From assembly GCA_902766005.1 (NCBI GenBank), contig CACXCB010000366.1, forward strand, positions 1 to 38,469: 38,469 nt of DNA, read 5' to 3'. Every line of letters begins with the position of its first letter. The first letter of the stretch is position 1. The notes beneath the pieces were generated by a model. That model was given only the letters and a program-made list of their open reading frames with translations, ran no database searches and was not told the DNA's origin. The DNA comes from an uncultured Erysipelotrichaceae bacterium (GTDB taxonomy: Bacteria > Bacillota_I > Bacilli_A > Erysipelotrichales > Erysipelotrichaceae). Both the position numbers and the translations under genes were made by a program. Shown piece by piece: positions 15,098 to 23,463 of this stretch.

Positions 15098-16840
15098 CTA
15101 TTCTGCCTGGTCAAAGTCGCCGCCGCCATTGACCTGTGTATCATAAACCTGCTGATAGATTTCATTCGTCTCAAGCAATCTTGCCGGTGTATCGAATCCG
15201 GAGACCATGCCACGGTACATGACAATGATTCTGTCGGCATCTTCAATACTGGAAATTCTCTGGGAGATGATCAGCTTGGTTGTTCCGGGAATATTTTCCT
15301 TGAATGCTTTGCGGATTTTAGCATCCGTTGCGGTATCAACAGCACTGGTTGAATCATCCAGTATTAAAACCTTCGGGTTCTTCATCAAAGCACGGGCAAT
15401 ACACAATCTCTGTCTTTGTCCGCCTGAGACATTGGTGCCGCCCTGTTCGATATGTGTGTTGTATTTGTCAGGCATCTGCTCAATGAATTCATCTGCGCAT
15501 GCCAGCCTGCATGCCTCCATGCATTCTTCATCTGTTGCATTCTCATTGCCCCATCTCAGGTTATCCAGGATGGATCCGCTGAAAAGAACGTTCTTCTGCA
15601 AAACTACGGAAACCTGATCACGCAATGCCTCCATGTCATAATCCCTGACATCCGTTCCGCCGACTTTCACAGATCCTTCCGTTGCATCATACAGTCTGCT
15701 GATCAGGGAAACAAATGTGGATTTTCCCGAACCGGTCGGTCCGAGAATACCGATTGTCTCACCGGAATGAATATGAAGGTCAATATCATTCAGTACATAA
15801 TCACCGCTGCCTGATTTATAAGAGAAACTGACATGGTCAAAATCAATCGATCCGTCTTTCACTTCATGGATCGGATTTTCAGGATTCTTTAAATCCGGCT
15901 CTTCATTCAGGACTTCGGAAACTCTCTTGACTGCTGCGGAGGACATGGTAATCATGACAAATACCATTGACAGCATCATTAATGACACCAGAATACTCAT
16001 GACATAGGAGAACATGGATGTCAGATTGCCGGTTGTGATTTTCCCTGCCACAACATGTTGTGCACCAAACCAGGATAAAGCAATAATGCATCCATAAACC
16101 ACAAGCATCATCGCCGGGTTATTTAAAGCTACAAGGCTTTCTGCTTTGACAAACATGCCTTTCAGGTTGCCGGCTGCCTTGTTGAATTTTGCATTCTCAT
16201 AGTCTTCCCTGACGAATGCCTTGACAACACGGATGGCAGAGACATTCTCCTGCACGCTTGCATTCAATGCATCATATCTGGTAAATACCTGGGAGAAAGC
16301 TTTCATTGCGTTTCCTGTAATCAGCATCAGTATTACCGCCAGAACGGCAACTGCGACAAGGAAGATTGTCGAAAGATCCGGGCTGATCACAAAGCACATG
16401 AATACGGAGATAATCAGCATCAGCGGTGGTCTGACCGCAATGCGGATAATCATCTGAAAAGCATTCTGCAGGTTTGTGACATCCGTCGTCATACGTGTTA
16501 CGAGACCTGCCGTAGAATATTTATCAATGTTGGAAAAAGAATAGGTCTGAATCTTCTTATACATGTCATCCCTGACATTTTTCGCAAAACCTGTTGCTGC
16601 TTCAGCGGCATTCTTTCCTGCCTGCGTGCCGAAGTAAAGGCTGCAGAAAGCCATGATAACCATCAAACAGCCATACATTAATACTGCTTTCATGTCTCCT
16701 GCATTAATACCTCTGTCGATGATCCATGCGGTAACATAAGGAATCAGAACTTCCATTACAACTTCCAGTGCTGTAAACAAAGGTGTCATCAGGGTTACTT
16801 TTTTGTACTCCCTGATTTCACCAAGCAATGTTTTTAACAT
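15098..16840 (-). CDS. ABC exporter, permease-ATPase subunit with degenerate ATP site
   Basis: A 580-aa fused permease-ATPase with six predicted helices and ATPase motifs GPTGSGKST (Walker A) and VSGGQRQRLCIARAL (signature). After the Walker B Asp the catalytic Glu is replaced by Asp (VLILDDSTSAVD, Asp496), and the switch-loop His is replaced by Gln (ISQRIS, Gln527). These two substitutions mark the degenerate half of heterodimeric exporters such as TM287, while its signature remains canonical. The downstream gene has the complementary pattern, so the two complete one hydrolysing and one non-hydrolysing site. The ATG follows GGGAGG and overlaps marR by 7 bp. Confidence 0.93.
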   Translation of the reverse strand: MLKTLLGEIREYKKVTLMTPLFTALEVVMEVLIPYVTAWIIDRGINAGDMKAVLMYGCLMVIMAFCSLYFGTQAGKNAAEAATGFAKNVRDDMYKKIQTYSFSNIDKYSTAGLVTRMTTDVTNLQNAFQMIIRIAVRPPLMLIISVFMCFVISPDLSTIFLVAVAVLAVILMLITGNAMKAFSQVFTRYDALNASVQENVSAIRVVKAFVREDYENAKFNKAAGNLKGMFVKAESLVALNNPAMMLVVYGCIIALSWFGAQHVVAGKITTGNLTSMFSYVMSILVSLMMLSMVFVMITMSSAAVKRVSEVLNEEPDLKNPENPIHEVKDGSIDFDHVSFSYKSGSGDYVLNDIDLHIHSGETIGILGPTGSGKSTFVSLISRLYDATEGSVKVGGTDVRDYDMEALRDQVSVVLQKNVLFSGSILDNLRWGNENATDEECMEACRLACADEFIEQMPDKYNTHIEQGGTNVSGGQRQRLCIARALMKNPKVLILDDSTSAVDTATDAKIRKAFKENIPGTTKLIISQRISSIEDADRIIVMYRGMVSGFDTPARLLETNEIYQQVYDTQVNGGGDFDQAE

Positions 16841-17265
16841 GTTTCCCTCCCTTCAACATTGTCATACATTCTTGTCAGAAAATCCCGTAATAATTGTTGT
16901 TCACTTGCAGAAAAGCCCTCCGTCAGAATTTCATCCGTTTTCGATTTTTCCTTTTTCAGAATATCACCCAGCAGGACCGCTTTTTCTGTCAAAGAAACGA
17001 TTTTGTTTCTTTTATCCTGCTGACCGATAGTGCATGATAAAAACGCTTTCTCCTCCAGCCTTTTAACAATGCCTACAACCGTCGGATGGGAAACCTGAAG
17101 ATGTTCCTCGATGCTTTTCTGTGTCACACATCCGCCGCTTCTTGCGATAAAACCAAGAACTTTGACCTGTGCAAGTGTTAAATCATGTTTTTGAAAACTG
17201 TTGTCTGCTCTGCTTTTCAGTTTATCAGATATTTGTTTGATTATAAAGCCGATCTCTTTTTCTTT
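16834..17265 (-). CDS. MarR-family transcriptional regulator
   Basis: A compact winged-helix protein (143 aa from the chosen start). TLAQVKVLGFIARSGGCVTQKSIEEHLQVSHPTVVGIVKRLEEK forms the DNA-binding helix-turn-helix, followed by a wing with QQDKRNKIVSLTEKA. MarR proteins are ligand-responsive repressors that bind as dimers to inverted repeats. I place the start at ATG 17265 (AGAAAGGC upstream), because the earlier ATG at 17319 lies inside the promoter. It is the first gene of the marR-ABC-ABC operon, and a candidate operator overlaps its own transcription start, so autorepression lifted by an exporter substrate is the likely logic. Confidence 0.92.
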   Translation of the reverse strand, partial: KEKEIGFIIKQISDKLKSRADNSFQKHDLTLAQVKVLGFIARSGGCVTQKSIEEHLQVSHPTVVGIVKRLEEKAFLSCTIGQQDKRNKIVSLTEKAVLLGDILKKEKSKTDEILTEGFSASEQQLLRDFLTRMYDNVEGRETC

Positions 17266-17279
17266 CATAAAAGCCTTTC

Positions 17280-17324
17280 TGTAGCACGCTACATATTTTA
17301 CCGTATTGCATGCAGCCATGTCAA
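17280..17324 (-). promoter_or_regulatory. Promoter and operator of the MarR-ABC exporter operon
   Basis: On the minus strand a perfect -35 TTGACA (17319-17324) and -10 TAAAAT (17295-17300) are 18 bp apart. Just downstream, at the expected transcription start, lies the inverted repeat TGTAGC-N2-GCTACA (17280-17293). Its position over the start site suits a repressor such as the MarR encoded next. Confidence 0.75.
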
Positions 17325-17339
17325 CCGCCCTATGCTTAG

Positions 17340-17364
17340 AAAGAAAAAAGCAGGAATTCCTGCT
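17340..17364 (-). terminator. Terminator of the rapZ-whiA-acetyltransferase operon
   Basis: A perfect palindrome, AAGCAGGAATTCCTGCTT (17347-17364), is followed on the minus strand by T6 and CTTTCT. It lies 14 bp past the acetyltransferase stop codon. Confidence 0.85.
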
Positions 17365-17377
17365 TCTTGATTACAGC

Positions 17378-18292
17378 TTACGCAAATTCATTCAGATTCA
17401 ATGGCTTCTGGCTGATCGCAAATGCTTCTTCGACGGTTGTTACATTGCGGTTGAAAAGCTTGGAGAATAATTCGGCATCATTCAGCCTGACCATTGTTGA
17501 ACCGAAGTTTTTGCATTTGGCATTCGGGAAAACCTTGGAGAGATCCTCTGCCTGGGAAACAAGCAGATGAATCACCTTTTTTTCCTGCAATGCTGCATTA
17601 CACAGCTTGATCAAAGCCATTGCATCCAGATAAATAATCTCTTCGACTCGCAATTCATCTCCCTGCGGGATCATGACTGCATAGCCTCTGATCTGATCTT
17701 TTCCATTATAATAGGCAACAATTTTACCGCCTTCCGCAATAATTTCTCTTTTATACTTCACAAAGTATTCCAGATCCCTTGCATAGAAACCGTTGAACCT
17801 TCGGATAAAGGCAGAATACACTTTCAGAAGATCGATCGGAGTCGGCTCATATGCACATCCGAAATTGGTAATGCGTTTTACATCTTTTCTTTCAACCGTA
17901 TAATCCGAGCGGGTGTAGATTGTCCGGAATCCGAACTGTTCATATAATGCAGGCTGTTCCGTCTGTACCATGGTAATCAGCTCACTGTGCTCGCATGCAT
18001 CCAGCACGACATCCATGAGTTCATGCATATACCCTTTTTTACGGTATTCCGGCAATGTCGCCATTCCCACCAGCATGCTTGCCTGTAAAACTCTGCCGTT
18101 AAACATCACAGCGTGGGGGTTTCGCAATACCGCAGAAACCACCTTCCCTTTGACTGTTTTTATAAAACAGTTTTCCGGATGATACAGTTGTTTGAAATAA
18201 AATTCTATATACCTTGGATCCTCTTGCGGAAAACAGGTCTTCCATAATTGTCTGATCTCAGTTGTCTGTTCTTCATTTGCAATGCTGATCAT
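17378..18292 (-). CDS. GNAT-family acetyltransferase, Eis-like
   Basis: The first about 135 residues are a GNAT acetyl-CoA-binding domain: MLVGMATLPEYRKKGYMHELM is the acetyl-CoA loop and YEQFGFRTIY the closing strand. A second domain of about 150 residues with GNAT-like features (RGYAVMIP, EEIIYLDAMALIKLCNAAL) resembles the two-domain architecture of Eis-type enzymes, although at 304 aa it lacks most of the sterol-carrier-like third domain of full Eis (about 400 aa). The acceptor is unknown; amines of antibiotics or peptides are possible. It overlaps the upstream small membrane-protein gene by 4 bp and is the last gene of the rapZ-whiA unit. Confidence 0.75.
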   Translation of the reverse strand: MISIANEEQTTEIRQLWKTCFPQEDPRYIEFYFKQLYHPENCFIKTVKGKVVSAVLRNPHAVMFNGRVLQASMLVGMATLPEYRKKGYMHELMDVVLDACEHSELITMVQTEQPALYEQFGFRTIYTRSDYTVERKDVKRITNFGCAYEPTPIDLLKVYSAFIRRFNGFYARDLEYFVKYKREIIAEGGKIVAYYNGKDQIRGYAVMIPQGDELRVEEIIYLDAMALIKLCNAALQEKKVIHLLVSQAEDLSKVFPNAKCKNFGSTMVRLNDAELFSKLFNRNVTTVEEAFAISQKPLNLNEFA

Positions 18293-18576
18293 TCTTCATC
18301 ACCTTCCTCGTGCACGGTATATTCGGCATCGATAATATCCTGATTGTGCTGGTTTACACTCTGCTCAAATATCTGCTGATCCAGTGAAACTGCATCATCA
18401 AGTTCCTTTTGCATTTCCTCTTCCGCCTTTTTTGCAAGGTGATTGATTCGCAGATAGCCAAACAGCATGACCACCGCTACGATCAAAATAACCCACCAGA
18501 AATAGCGGAAAATAAACATCATAATCAGGACAGAAAAAATATATCCAAGCAGTTTCCCAATCTGGTTATTGCCCAT
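18289..18576 (-). CDS. Small membrane protein of unknown function
   Basis: A 95-aa protein with two closely spaced hydrophobic stretches (about residues 9-24 and 26-43). A basic turn (RINHLAKK) and an acidic, helical C-terminal tail of about 45 residues ending HEEGDEE follow. By the positive-inside rule the tail is cytoplasmic. It overlaps whiA by 11 bp and the acetyltransferase by 4 bp, so it is translationally coupled on both sides. I do not recognise the family. Confidence 0.65.
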   Translation of the reverse strand: MGNNQIGKLLGYIFSVLIMMFIFRYFWWVILIVAVVMLFGYLRINHLAKKAEEEMQKELDDAVSLDQQIFEQSVNQHNQDIIDAEYTVHEEGDEE

Positions 18577-19510
18577 TTGCGACTCCTTTCATGGCAAGAT
18601 CATGAATCTTGACAAATCTGTGTTTTAAACCGGACTTCGACATTTTAATCCCGGTTCTTCTTTCATATTCCTCAGCCAGCTCATTCAGAGAGCTTTCCGG
18701 AAACTCTTTTCTCAATTCGATAATATCCACAATCTTCTGATCCAGGAAACGGATCTTGTCCCCTTCTTCCAGGATACGGATATCCTCCAGCTGCTTTAAT
18801 GCAGCTGCCTGTGTTTTAACTTCATTTGCGACATCCATATTATTGAGCCTGGTCAGGGAATTCGCAAAATCCCTGGATATGCGGACATTTTCAAATTTCA
18901 TCAATGCTTCATTGGCTTCGATGATTCTCAGAAAATCCGCTATCTTTTCAGCCGCTTTGACATAGACAACCGGCTTTCCCCTTCTTTCAATCATTTTTCC
19001 CGTTATGCCGAAACGGGATAACAGCTGGATTAAAAATTCTGCATGTATATCCGAAACAGCAGCAATTTCCAGATGATAATTGGCCTTTTCAGGAGAGTTG
19101 ATGCTTCCCGAAGCCATGAATGCTCCGGCAAGATATGCCCTCGCATTGCTGTCATACTGAACTATTTTTAAGAGCGGCTTATCCAGAAGGCCTCTTGTGC
19201 TGTATAATCCCAGATCTTCCAGAATACTTCTGACATGTGTCATGATGCGTATTCCATAGACACGGTTCTTTTTCAGATTCATCTTTTTCTTTACAAACAA
19301 TTCCAGATCCGCTTTGTACCGGTCTTTGACAAGCTTGTAGATCAATCTTGCAACGGCTGCATTTTCCACAATGACAAGCAGATTCATGCCACGGTTGGAA
19401 ATGGATAATGAGGAAGTCATCTGTATCAGTGCACTGAGTTCTGCCCTGGCATCATTGCCACGCATGACTTTTTGTGCCGTTTCGTTTTTTACATCCGAGG
19501 CATAAGACAT
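18566..19510 (-). CDS. whiA: DNA-binding protein WhiA
   Basis: WhiA combines a degenerate LAGLIDADG homing-endonuclease-like N-terminal domain with a C-terminal helix-turn-helix. It influences cell division and chromosome segregation in Bacillota and sporulation in actinobacteria. The typical start MSYASDVKNE, the LAGAFMASGSINSPEKANYHLEI core and the C-terminal helix-turn-helix LNELAEEYERRTGIKMSKSGLKHR are all visible. The length (314 aa) is normal. It starts 18 bp after rapZ. In most Bacillota yvcK lies between these two genes, but here it does not. Confidence 0.95.
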   Translation of the reverse strand: MSYASDVKNETAQKVMRGNDARAELSALIQMTSSLSISNRGMNLLVIVENAAVARLIYKLVKDRYKADLELFVKKKMNLKKNRVYGIRIMTHVRSILEDLGLYSTRGLLDKPLLKIVQYDSNARAYLAGAFMASGSINSPEKANYHLEIAAVSDIHAEFLIQLLSRFGITGKMIERRGKPVVYVKAAEKIADFLRIIEANEALMKFENVRISRDFANSLTRLNNMDVANEVKTQAAALKQLEDIRILEEGDKIRFLDQKIVDIIELRKEFPESSLNELAEEYERRTGIKMSKSGLKHRFVKIHDLAMKGVANGQ

Positions 19511-19528
19511 TCATTCACCTCCGGTCTG

Positions 19529-20392
19529 TTATTTCGTCCATTCCTTCTCATCACGATGCTCTTTATAACAGTTATACTTTGTCTTGTAGTGATCATACAG
19601 GAAGTTGGTGATTGCTACCGAACGGTGCTGTCCTCCGGTACAACCGATCGCAACCGTAAAATGGTTTTTTCCTTCCCTGTAATACTGGTCAAAAGCATAA
19701 TCCGTAAAAGCGATTAATTTTTCAATAAAAACTTTTGTTTCCGGCTTATCCATGACATAGTCATATACCTGTTTGTCATTGCCAGAATACGGTCTTAATT
19801 CAACAACCCAGAACGGATTGGGCAGGAAACGGACATCCACCATGAAATCCGCATCCATCGGTACACCGTATTTGTATCCGAAAGAAACAAATGACAATGA
19901 GAATGCAGGCGCTGCACCTTTGGAAAAGAACTGTTCCATTTTGCGCCGGAATTCCTTCTCCGAAAGATAGGAAGTATCAATCGTGATAAATGTATTGTTG
20001 GTGTTTCTGGTAAACATCTGTCTTTCTACGGCAATCGCTTCCTCCAGGGTGTTTGCGGTATTGACAAGAAGCAACGGATGCATTCTGCGGGTACTCTTGT
20101 ATCTTCTCAGAAGAACTGTATCACTTGCATCCAGGAAAAGCACATTCACTTCCATATTCTGCCCTTTCAATCCCCTTAAAAAAGCCGGAAAATCCTGTGC
20201 AGAGGTACTCAGGGCAATATAGTTGTATCTTGGGTCCGTGCTAGTTTCAATCATATCCACAAGCAGGCTGACAAGCTGTACGGGATAGTTGTCGATCACA
20301 TGATACCCCATATCCTCAAGTATGCGTGATGCCGTACTCTTTCCGGCTCCGCTTAATCCGCTGATCAGAATGACATGTTTCACCTTTTCCAT
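19529..20392 (-). CDS. rapZ: RapZ/YvcJ family nucleotide-binding protein
   Basis: P-loop ATPase/GTPase with Walker A GLSGAGKST (about residues 12-20) and the family C-terminal region VAIGCTGGQHRSVAITNFL. In enterobacteria RapZ is an RNA-binding adapter guiding small-RNA decay; in Bacillus the orthologue YvcJ binds and hydrolyses GTP and affects competence. At 287 aa it is full length, with the DVRFLPNPFWVVELRPYSG segment intact. It heads the rapZ-whiA-membrane protein-acetyltransferase unit. The symbol yvcJ is equally valid. Confidence 0.95.
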   Translation of the reverse strand: MEKVKHVILISGLSGAGKSTASRILEDMGYHVIDNYPVQLVSLLVDMIETSTDPRYNYIALSTSAQDFPAFLRGLKGQNMEVNVLFLDASDTVLLRRYKSTRRMHPLLLVNTANTLEEAIAVERQMFTRNTNNTFITIDTSYLSEKEFRRKMEQFFSKGAAPAFSLSFVSFGYKYGVPMDADFMVDVRFLPNPFWVVELRPYSGNDKQVYDYVMDKPETKVFIEKLIAFTDYAFDQYYREGKNHFTVAIGCTGGQHRSVAITNFLYDHYKTKYNCYKEHRDEKEWTK

Positions 20393-20455
20393 AATTGCCC
20401 CCTTGCCGTTCTTCTATTTTATCATGCCGGTTAAGCAATGTCTAAAAGTACATAT

Positions 20456-20926
20456 TTAATTTTTCAAATTGTATTCATGCACGATCCATCTTCCTTTGCG
20501 GGCAGACCCGATGCGGGAAACAATCCCCCTGTTCTGCAGGGTTTTGATTGTTCTCCTGACCGTTGTCGGTGATAGATATAATTCTGAGGCAAGATTTTCA
20601 ATGGTTATTTCCGGATTCTTTTCAAGTGTGAAAACCACGCTTACTTCAAACGGATCACGCAAAGTACTATCGGTATGGATTTCCCCTTCTTCCATGATGA
20701 CCCAGCGTTCATTTTCTTTTGCGATAATGCCTTTATCTTTCAAACCGGTTATTCTTCTTTTCGCTGTCATATACGAAACCCCGAGTGCTTCGGCTATTTC
20801 GATCGTGAGGGAATAGGGTTTTCTGCGGATAAACTCCAGTATTTTCTTTTCAATTGTCTCACCGGTATTTGCCTGATTTATCCCATACGGATATTTTGTT
20901 TCACATATATATAAACTGTACATCAT
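20456..20926 (-). CDS. Transcriptional regulator with two winged-helix domains
   Basis: A protein of about 156 aa with two similar helix-turn-helix units. The first is GETIEKKILEFIRRKPYSL...SYMTAKRRITGLKDKGII and the second NPEITIENLASELYLSPTTVRRTIKTLQNRGIVSRIG. Tandem winged helices without a ligand domain suggest a DNA-binding or phage-like regulator. The start is uncertain: I prefer the ATG at 20926, but an ATG at 20983 has a well-spaced AAGGAAA and a TTG at 21007 is also open. A strong AAAGGAGG sits at 20953-20962, too far from 20926, and instead serves a six-residue mini-ORF (20923-20943, MAEKRK) whose stop overlaps the preferred ATG. No partner gene is evident. Confidence 0.75.
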   Translation of the reverse strand: MMYSLYICETKYPYGINQANTGETIEKKILEFIRRKPYSLTIEIAEALGVSYMTAKRRITGLKDKGIIAKENERWVIMEEGEIHTDSTLRDPFEVSVVFTLEKNPEITIENLASELYLSPTTVRRTIKTLQNRGIVSRIGSARKGRWIVHEYNLKN

Positions 20927-20943
20927 TTTCTCTTTTCCGCCAT
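20923..20943 (-). promoter_or_regulatory. Possible six-codon leader ORF coupled to the winged-helix regulator
   Basis: Behind AAAGGAGG, ATGGCGGAAAAGAGAAAATGA encodes MAEKRK and its TGA overlaps the downstream ATG as ATGA. Spacing to the ribosome site is long (11 nt), so the reading is tentative. A -35 TTGAAA and a -10-like TATGGT 17 nt apart occur further upstream (about 20979-21007). Confidence 0.3.
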
Positions 20944-21023
20944 GGATGACGGTTCCTCCTTTCCGGTAATTATCCCTTACCATAACATGCTTTCCTTGCT
21001 GTTTCAATACGCCCTTTCCTGTT

Positions 21024-21050
21024 AAAAAAAGGAGAAATCTCTTTCTCCTT
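21024..21050 (-). terminator. Terminator of the MATE-LysR unit
   Basis: The stem AAGGAGAAA (21029-21037) pairs with TTTCTCCTT (21042-21050) around a 4-nt loop. The minus strand continues into T7, directly after the LysR stop codon. Confidence 0.85.
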
Positions 21051-21936
21051 AATATGCCTGCTGATATGCATTGATAAACTCTTCCAGAAACTGATGATAG
21101 GGAAAATTAGGTGCGTACGCAACACTGACAACCCTTGTCAGATTGATATTTTCAATCGGCAAGGCAACAAGCTTCCTCTTCTGGATTTCATCTACACATG
21201 CACTTCGGGCAATGACAGAAACACCATATCCACGCCTGACAAGATCCTTAATGGTAGCGATATTGTCCACTTCCAGAATGACATTGAATTCATCCAGCCT
21301 GAGATCTGCACTTTCCACGGAAGACTTGAACAGATTTCCGGTACCGGATTCAGGCAAACGAAGAATCAGTTTCTCATTTTTGATTTCCTGCAAGGATACG
21401 GATTTCTTTGCCGCAAGGCGATGGGAAGGATCGACAACCACAACGAGCTGGTCAACATCGAGCTGTCTTGTCTCAAGCATGGAATCTTCAAAGGATCCAT
21501 CCACAATGGCAAGATTCAGCTCGTAGTTCTTCAGCTTCCTTCTGATTTTTGCAGGTGTTCCGGTAAAAAGACGAATGGTAATGCCGATGTTTTCACTGGC
21601 ATATCGTGCCAAGACTTCGGTGATGCGGTTACTTTCAACGGTATGGGTAATACCGATATTGATCTCCTGTGTGCCGGACATAATGCCGGTGAATTCATTC
21701 AGCATATTTTTGTATATGCCCAGGATGGTTTTGGCGGTTTCAACCACTTTGTCACCCTGTCTTGTCAGTATGATGCGGTTCCCGACACGTTCAAAAATCT
21801 TTACGTTACATTCATCTTCAAGCGCTTTGATGTGCTGGCTGACAGCCGGCTGAGTCAGATTCAGCGCTTTTGCAGCCTGTGTAAAGCTGCCGGTTTCTGC
21901 AACTTTTAATAATGAGTATAATTTCGGATCAAGCAT
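21049..21936 (-). CDS. LysR-family transcriptional regulator
   Basis: The N-terminal winged helix reads LYSLLKVAETGSFTQAAKALNLTQPAVSQHIKALE, the hallmark of LysR proteins, followed by NRIILTRQG. Residues about 90-295 form the periplasmic-binding-like effector domain (IGITHTVESNRITEVL, VVVDPSHRLAA). At 295 aa it is full length. It sits 8 bp downstream of the MATE gene in the same direction, rather than divergent as is usual. An ATTAT-N5-ATAAT repeat with T-N11-A geometry lies next to the -35 of that unit, so it probably controls the MATE-lysR transcript, including itself. The effector is unknown. Confidence 0.92.
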   Translation of the reverse strand: MLDPKLYSLLKVAETGSFTQAAKALNLTQPAVSQHIKALEDECNVKIFERVGNRIILTRQGDKVVETAKTILGIYKNMLNEFTGIMSGTQEINIGITHTVESNRITEVLARYASENIGITIRLFTGTPAKIRRKLKNYELNLAIVDGSFEDSMLETRQLDVDQLVVVVDPSHRLAAKKSVSLQEIKNEKLILRLPESGTGNLFKSSVESADLRLDEFNVILEVDNIATIKDLVRRGYGVSVIARSACVDEIQKRKLVALPIENINLTRVVSVAYAPNFPYHQFLEEFINAYQQAY

Positions 21937-21944
21937 AATTCACC

Positions 21945-23321
21945 TCAAGCAGCTTGTCTCTGCATCATTTTTAAATCATACGCTTTAAACCAGCGGCCGG
22001 TCAGGAGTACAGCCACCACGCAGCAGGCGATATCCGCTAACGGCGTAGAAGCAACAATTCCCGCCATGCCGATGAATGCATTCAGGAGATACATCATCGG
22101 AATATCCAGCGCTCCTTTTCTGAAGATTGCCAGAAGGAATGATTTTGCGCTTTCATTGACAGCCTGGAAGAAAGAAATAATTGTGTAGGCAATTCCTGAG
22201 AACGGACATCCGATGCACAATATCTTCAAAAAGAGGACACCATAGGAAAAGGACTGGCTGCCTGCCTCTACAAACATGCCGACAAACATCTTCCCGCACG
22301 TCAGATTCAATACGGTCAACAGGAGGGATACAATTCCGGCACTCAGGGAGGAAATCCTGATGGTTTGTTTCAGCCTGTTTGAACGGTGTGAAGAATAACT
22401 GTAAGCCAGTAATGGCAAAACACCTTGCGCCATCCCCCTGACAATTGAATGTGCCAGCATGTTGATCTTCTTGGCAACACCCACACCCGCCTGAGCAGCA
22501 ATACCGTAGAAAGCCATCAGGCCGTCAAGAACCGCATAGGAGATATTCTCAAACAATGTCATCAGGCAGGCCGGCAAGCCTGTCATGATGATCTCTCTTG
22601 CCGAACCATCCGCAAAAGCATTTTCATTGTACCGGAAACGGAAAAGTTTGTTTTTCGTAATCAAAATCCAAAAATAAACGCATGCGATCAGGTTGGACAA
22701 TGCTGTCGCAATAGCTGCCCCAAGCACTTCATTTCCTTTGGGCAGGAGCACAAACATGAACAGCGGATCCAGAATGATATTGAGGATGCCGCCCATAATA
22801 ATACCGGCACTTGCCGAAGCCGATCTTCCTTCGGAACGGATCAGATGCGAAAAAAGCGTACTGCATGCGGTTGTCAATCCTCCAAACACAACCGTAACAA
22901 GCAAATACTGCACGGCAATTCTGTGTACTTCCGGATGTGAACCGCCAAGGACTGTGATAAAGAAATCACGAAACAGAAAAGCAAGAAAACTGTAAATGCC
23001 GGTAACAAGCAGACAGCCGTACAGGGCATGTGCAGCAATGTTGTCACAACGTTTATCATGCTTTTTCCCAAGAGCCCTTGCATATGCCGCCCCTCCGCCG
23101 ATACCGAACAGATTGGATATTGCCGAAAGAAACATGAAAGCAGGCAGGCATACGGTTACCGCTGCAATCATGGAATCACTGTGCGTCAGTCCAACGAAAA
23201 ATGTATCTGCCATATTATAGATGACGAGGATAATCTGCCCTGCAATGGAAGGCAATGCAAGTTTGATGATTGCCTTGGAAATCTTTTCTTTTTCAAACAG
23301 GAATTTTTGTTCTTTTTCCAT
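21945..23321 (-). CDS. MATE-family multidrug/organic cation efflux transporter
   Basis: A polytopic membrane protein of 458 aa with about twelve hydrophobic helices in two homologous halves. Family landmarks include ALPSIAGQIILVIYNMADTFFVG at the start, GGGAAYARALG, and GAAIATALSNLIACVYFW in the middle. MATE proteins export cationic drugs or metabolites in exchange for Na+ or H+. The ATG at 23321 has GGGGAG upstream; an earlier in-frame codon at 23339 lacks a site. The promoter upstream has a perfect TATAAT, and the co-directional LysR gene follows 8 bp later. Confidence 0.93.
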   Translation of the reverse strand: MEKEQKFLFEKEKISKAIIKLALPSIAGQIILVIYNMADTFFVGLTHSDSMIAAVTVCLPAFMFLSAISNLFGIGGGAAYARALGKKHDKRCDNIAAHALYGCLLVTGIYSFLAFLFRDFFITVLGGSHPEVHRIAVQYLLVTVVFGGLTTACSTLFSHLIRSEGRSASASAGIIMGGILNIILDPLFMFVLLPKGNEVLGAAIATALSNLIACVYFWILITKNKLFRFRYNENAFADGSAREIIMTGLPACLMTLFENISYAVLDGLMAFYGIAAQAGVGVAKKINMLAHSIVRGMAQGVLPLLAYSYSSHRSNRLKQTIRISSLSAGIVSLLLTVLNLTCGKMFVGMFVEAGSQSFSYGVLFLKILCIGCPFSGIAYTIISFFQAVNESAKSFLLAIFRKGALDIPMMYLLNAFIGMAGIVASTPLADIACCVVAVLLTGRWFKAYDLKMMQRQAA

Positions 23322-23343
23322 GGCAACTCCCCTTTTCAAATTT

Positions 23344-23387
23344 ATTATAGAAGTTATGCATCAGAAGAACAAATTATGATTTATAAT
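23344..23387 (-). promoter_or_regulatory. Promoter of the MATE-lysR unit with a LysR-type box
   Basis: On the minus strand TATAAT (23344-23349) and TTGTTC (23367-23372) are 17 bp apart. Immediately upstream lies the inverted repeat ATTAT-N5-ATAAT (23373-23387) containing a T-N11-A site, the usual LysR binding pattern, in the position expected for activation. Confidence 0.55.
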
Positions 23388-23435
23388 CAGTCAATAAATA
23401 ATATTTATGATGCAGCAGTTATGTTTTGCCTGAAT

Positions 23436-23463
23436 ATAAAAACCGGGATGTCATCTCCCGGTT
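23436..23463 (-). terminator. Terminator of the Hsp70-like module
   Basis: AACCGGGA (23441-23448) pairs with TCCCGGTT (23456-23463). T5 follows on the minus strand, and the hairpin overlaps the stop codon of the ATPase gene. Confidence 0.85.

Noticed and set aside
17317..17319. Upstream ATG for MarR giving an 18-residue longer protein
   Set aside because: It lies between the -35 and -10 of the operon promoter, so it would not be transcribed from it.
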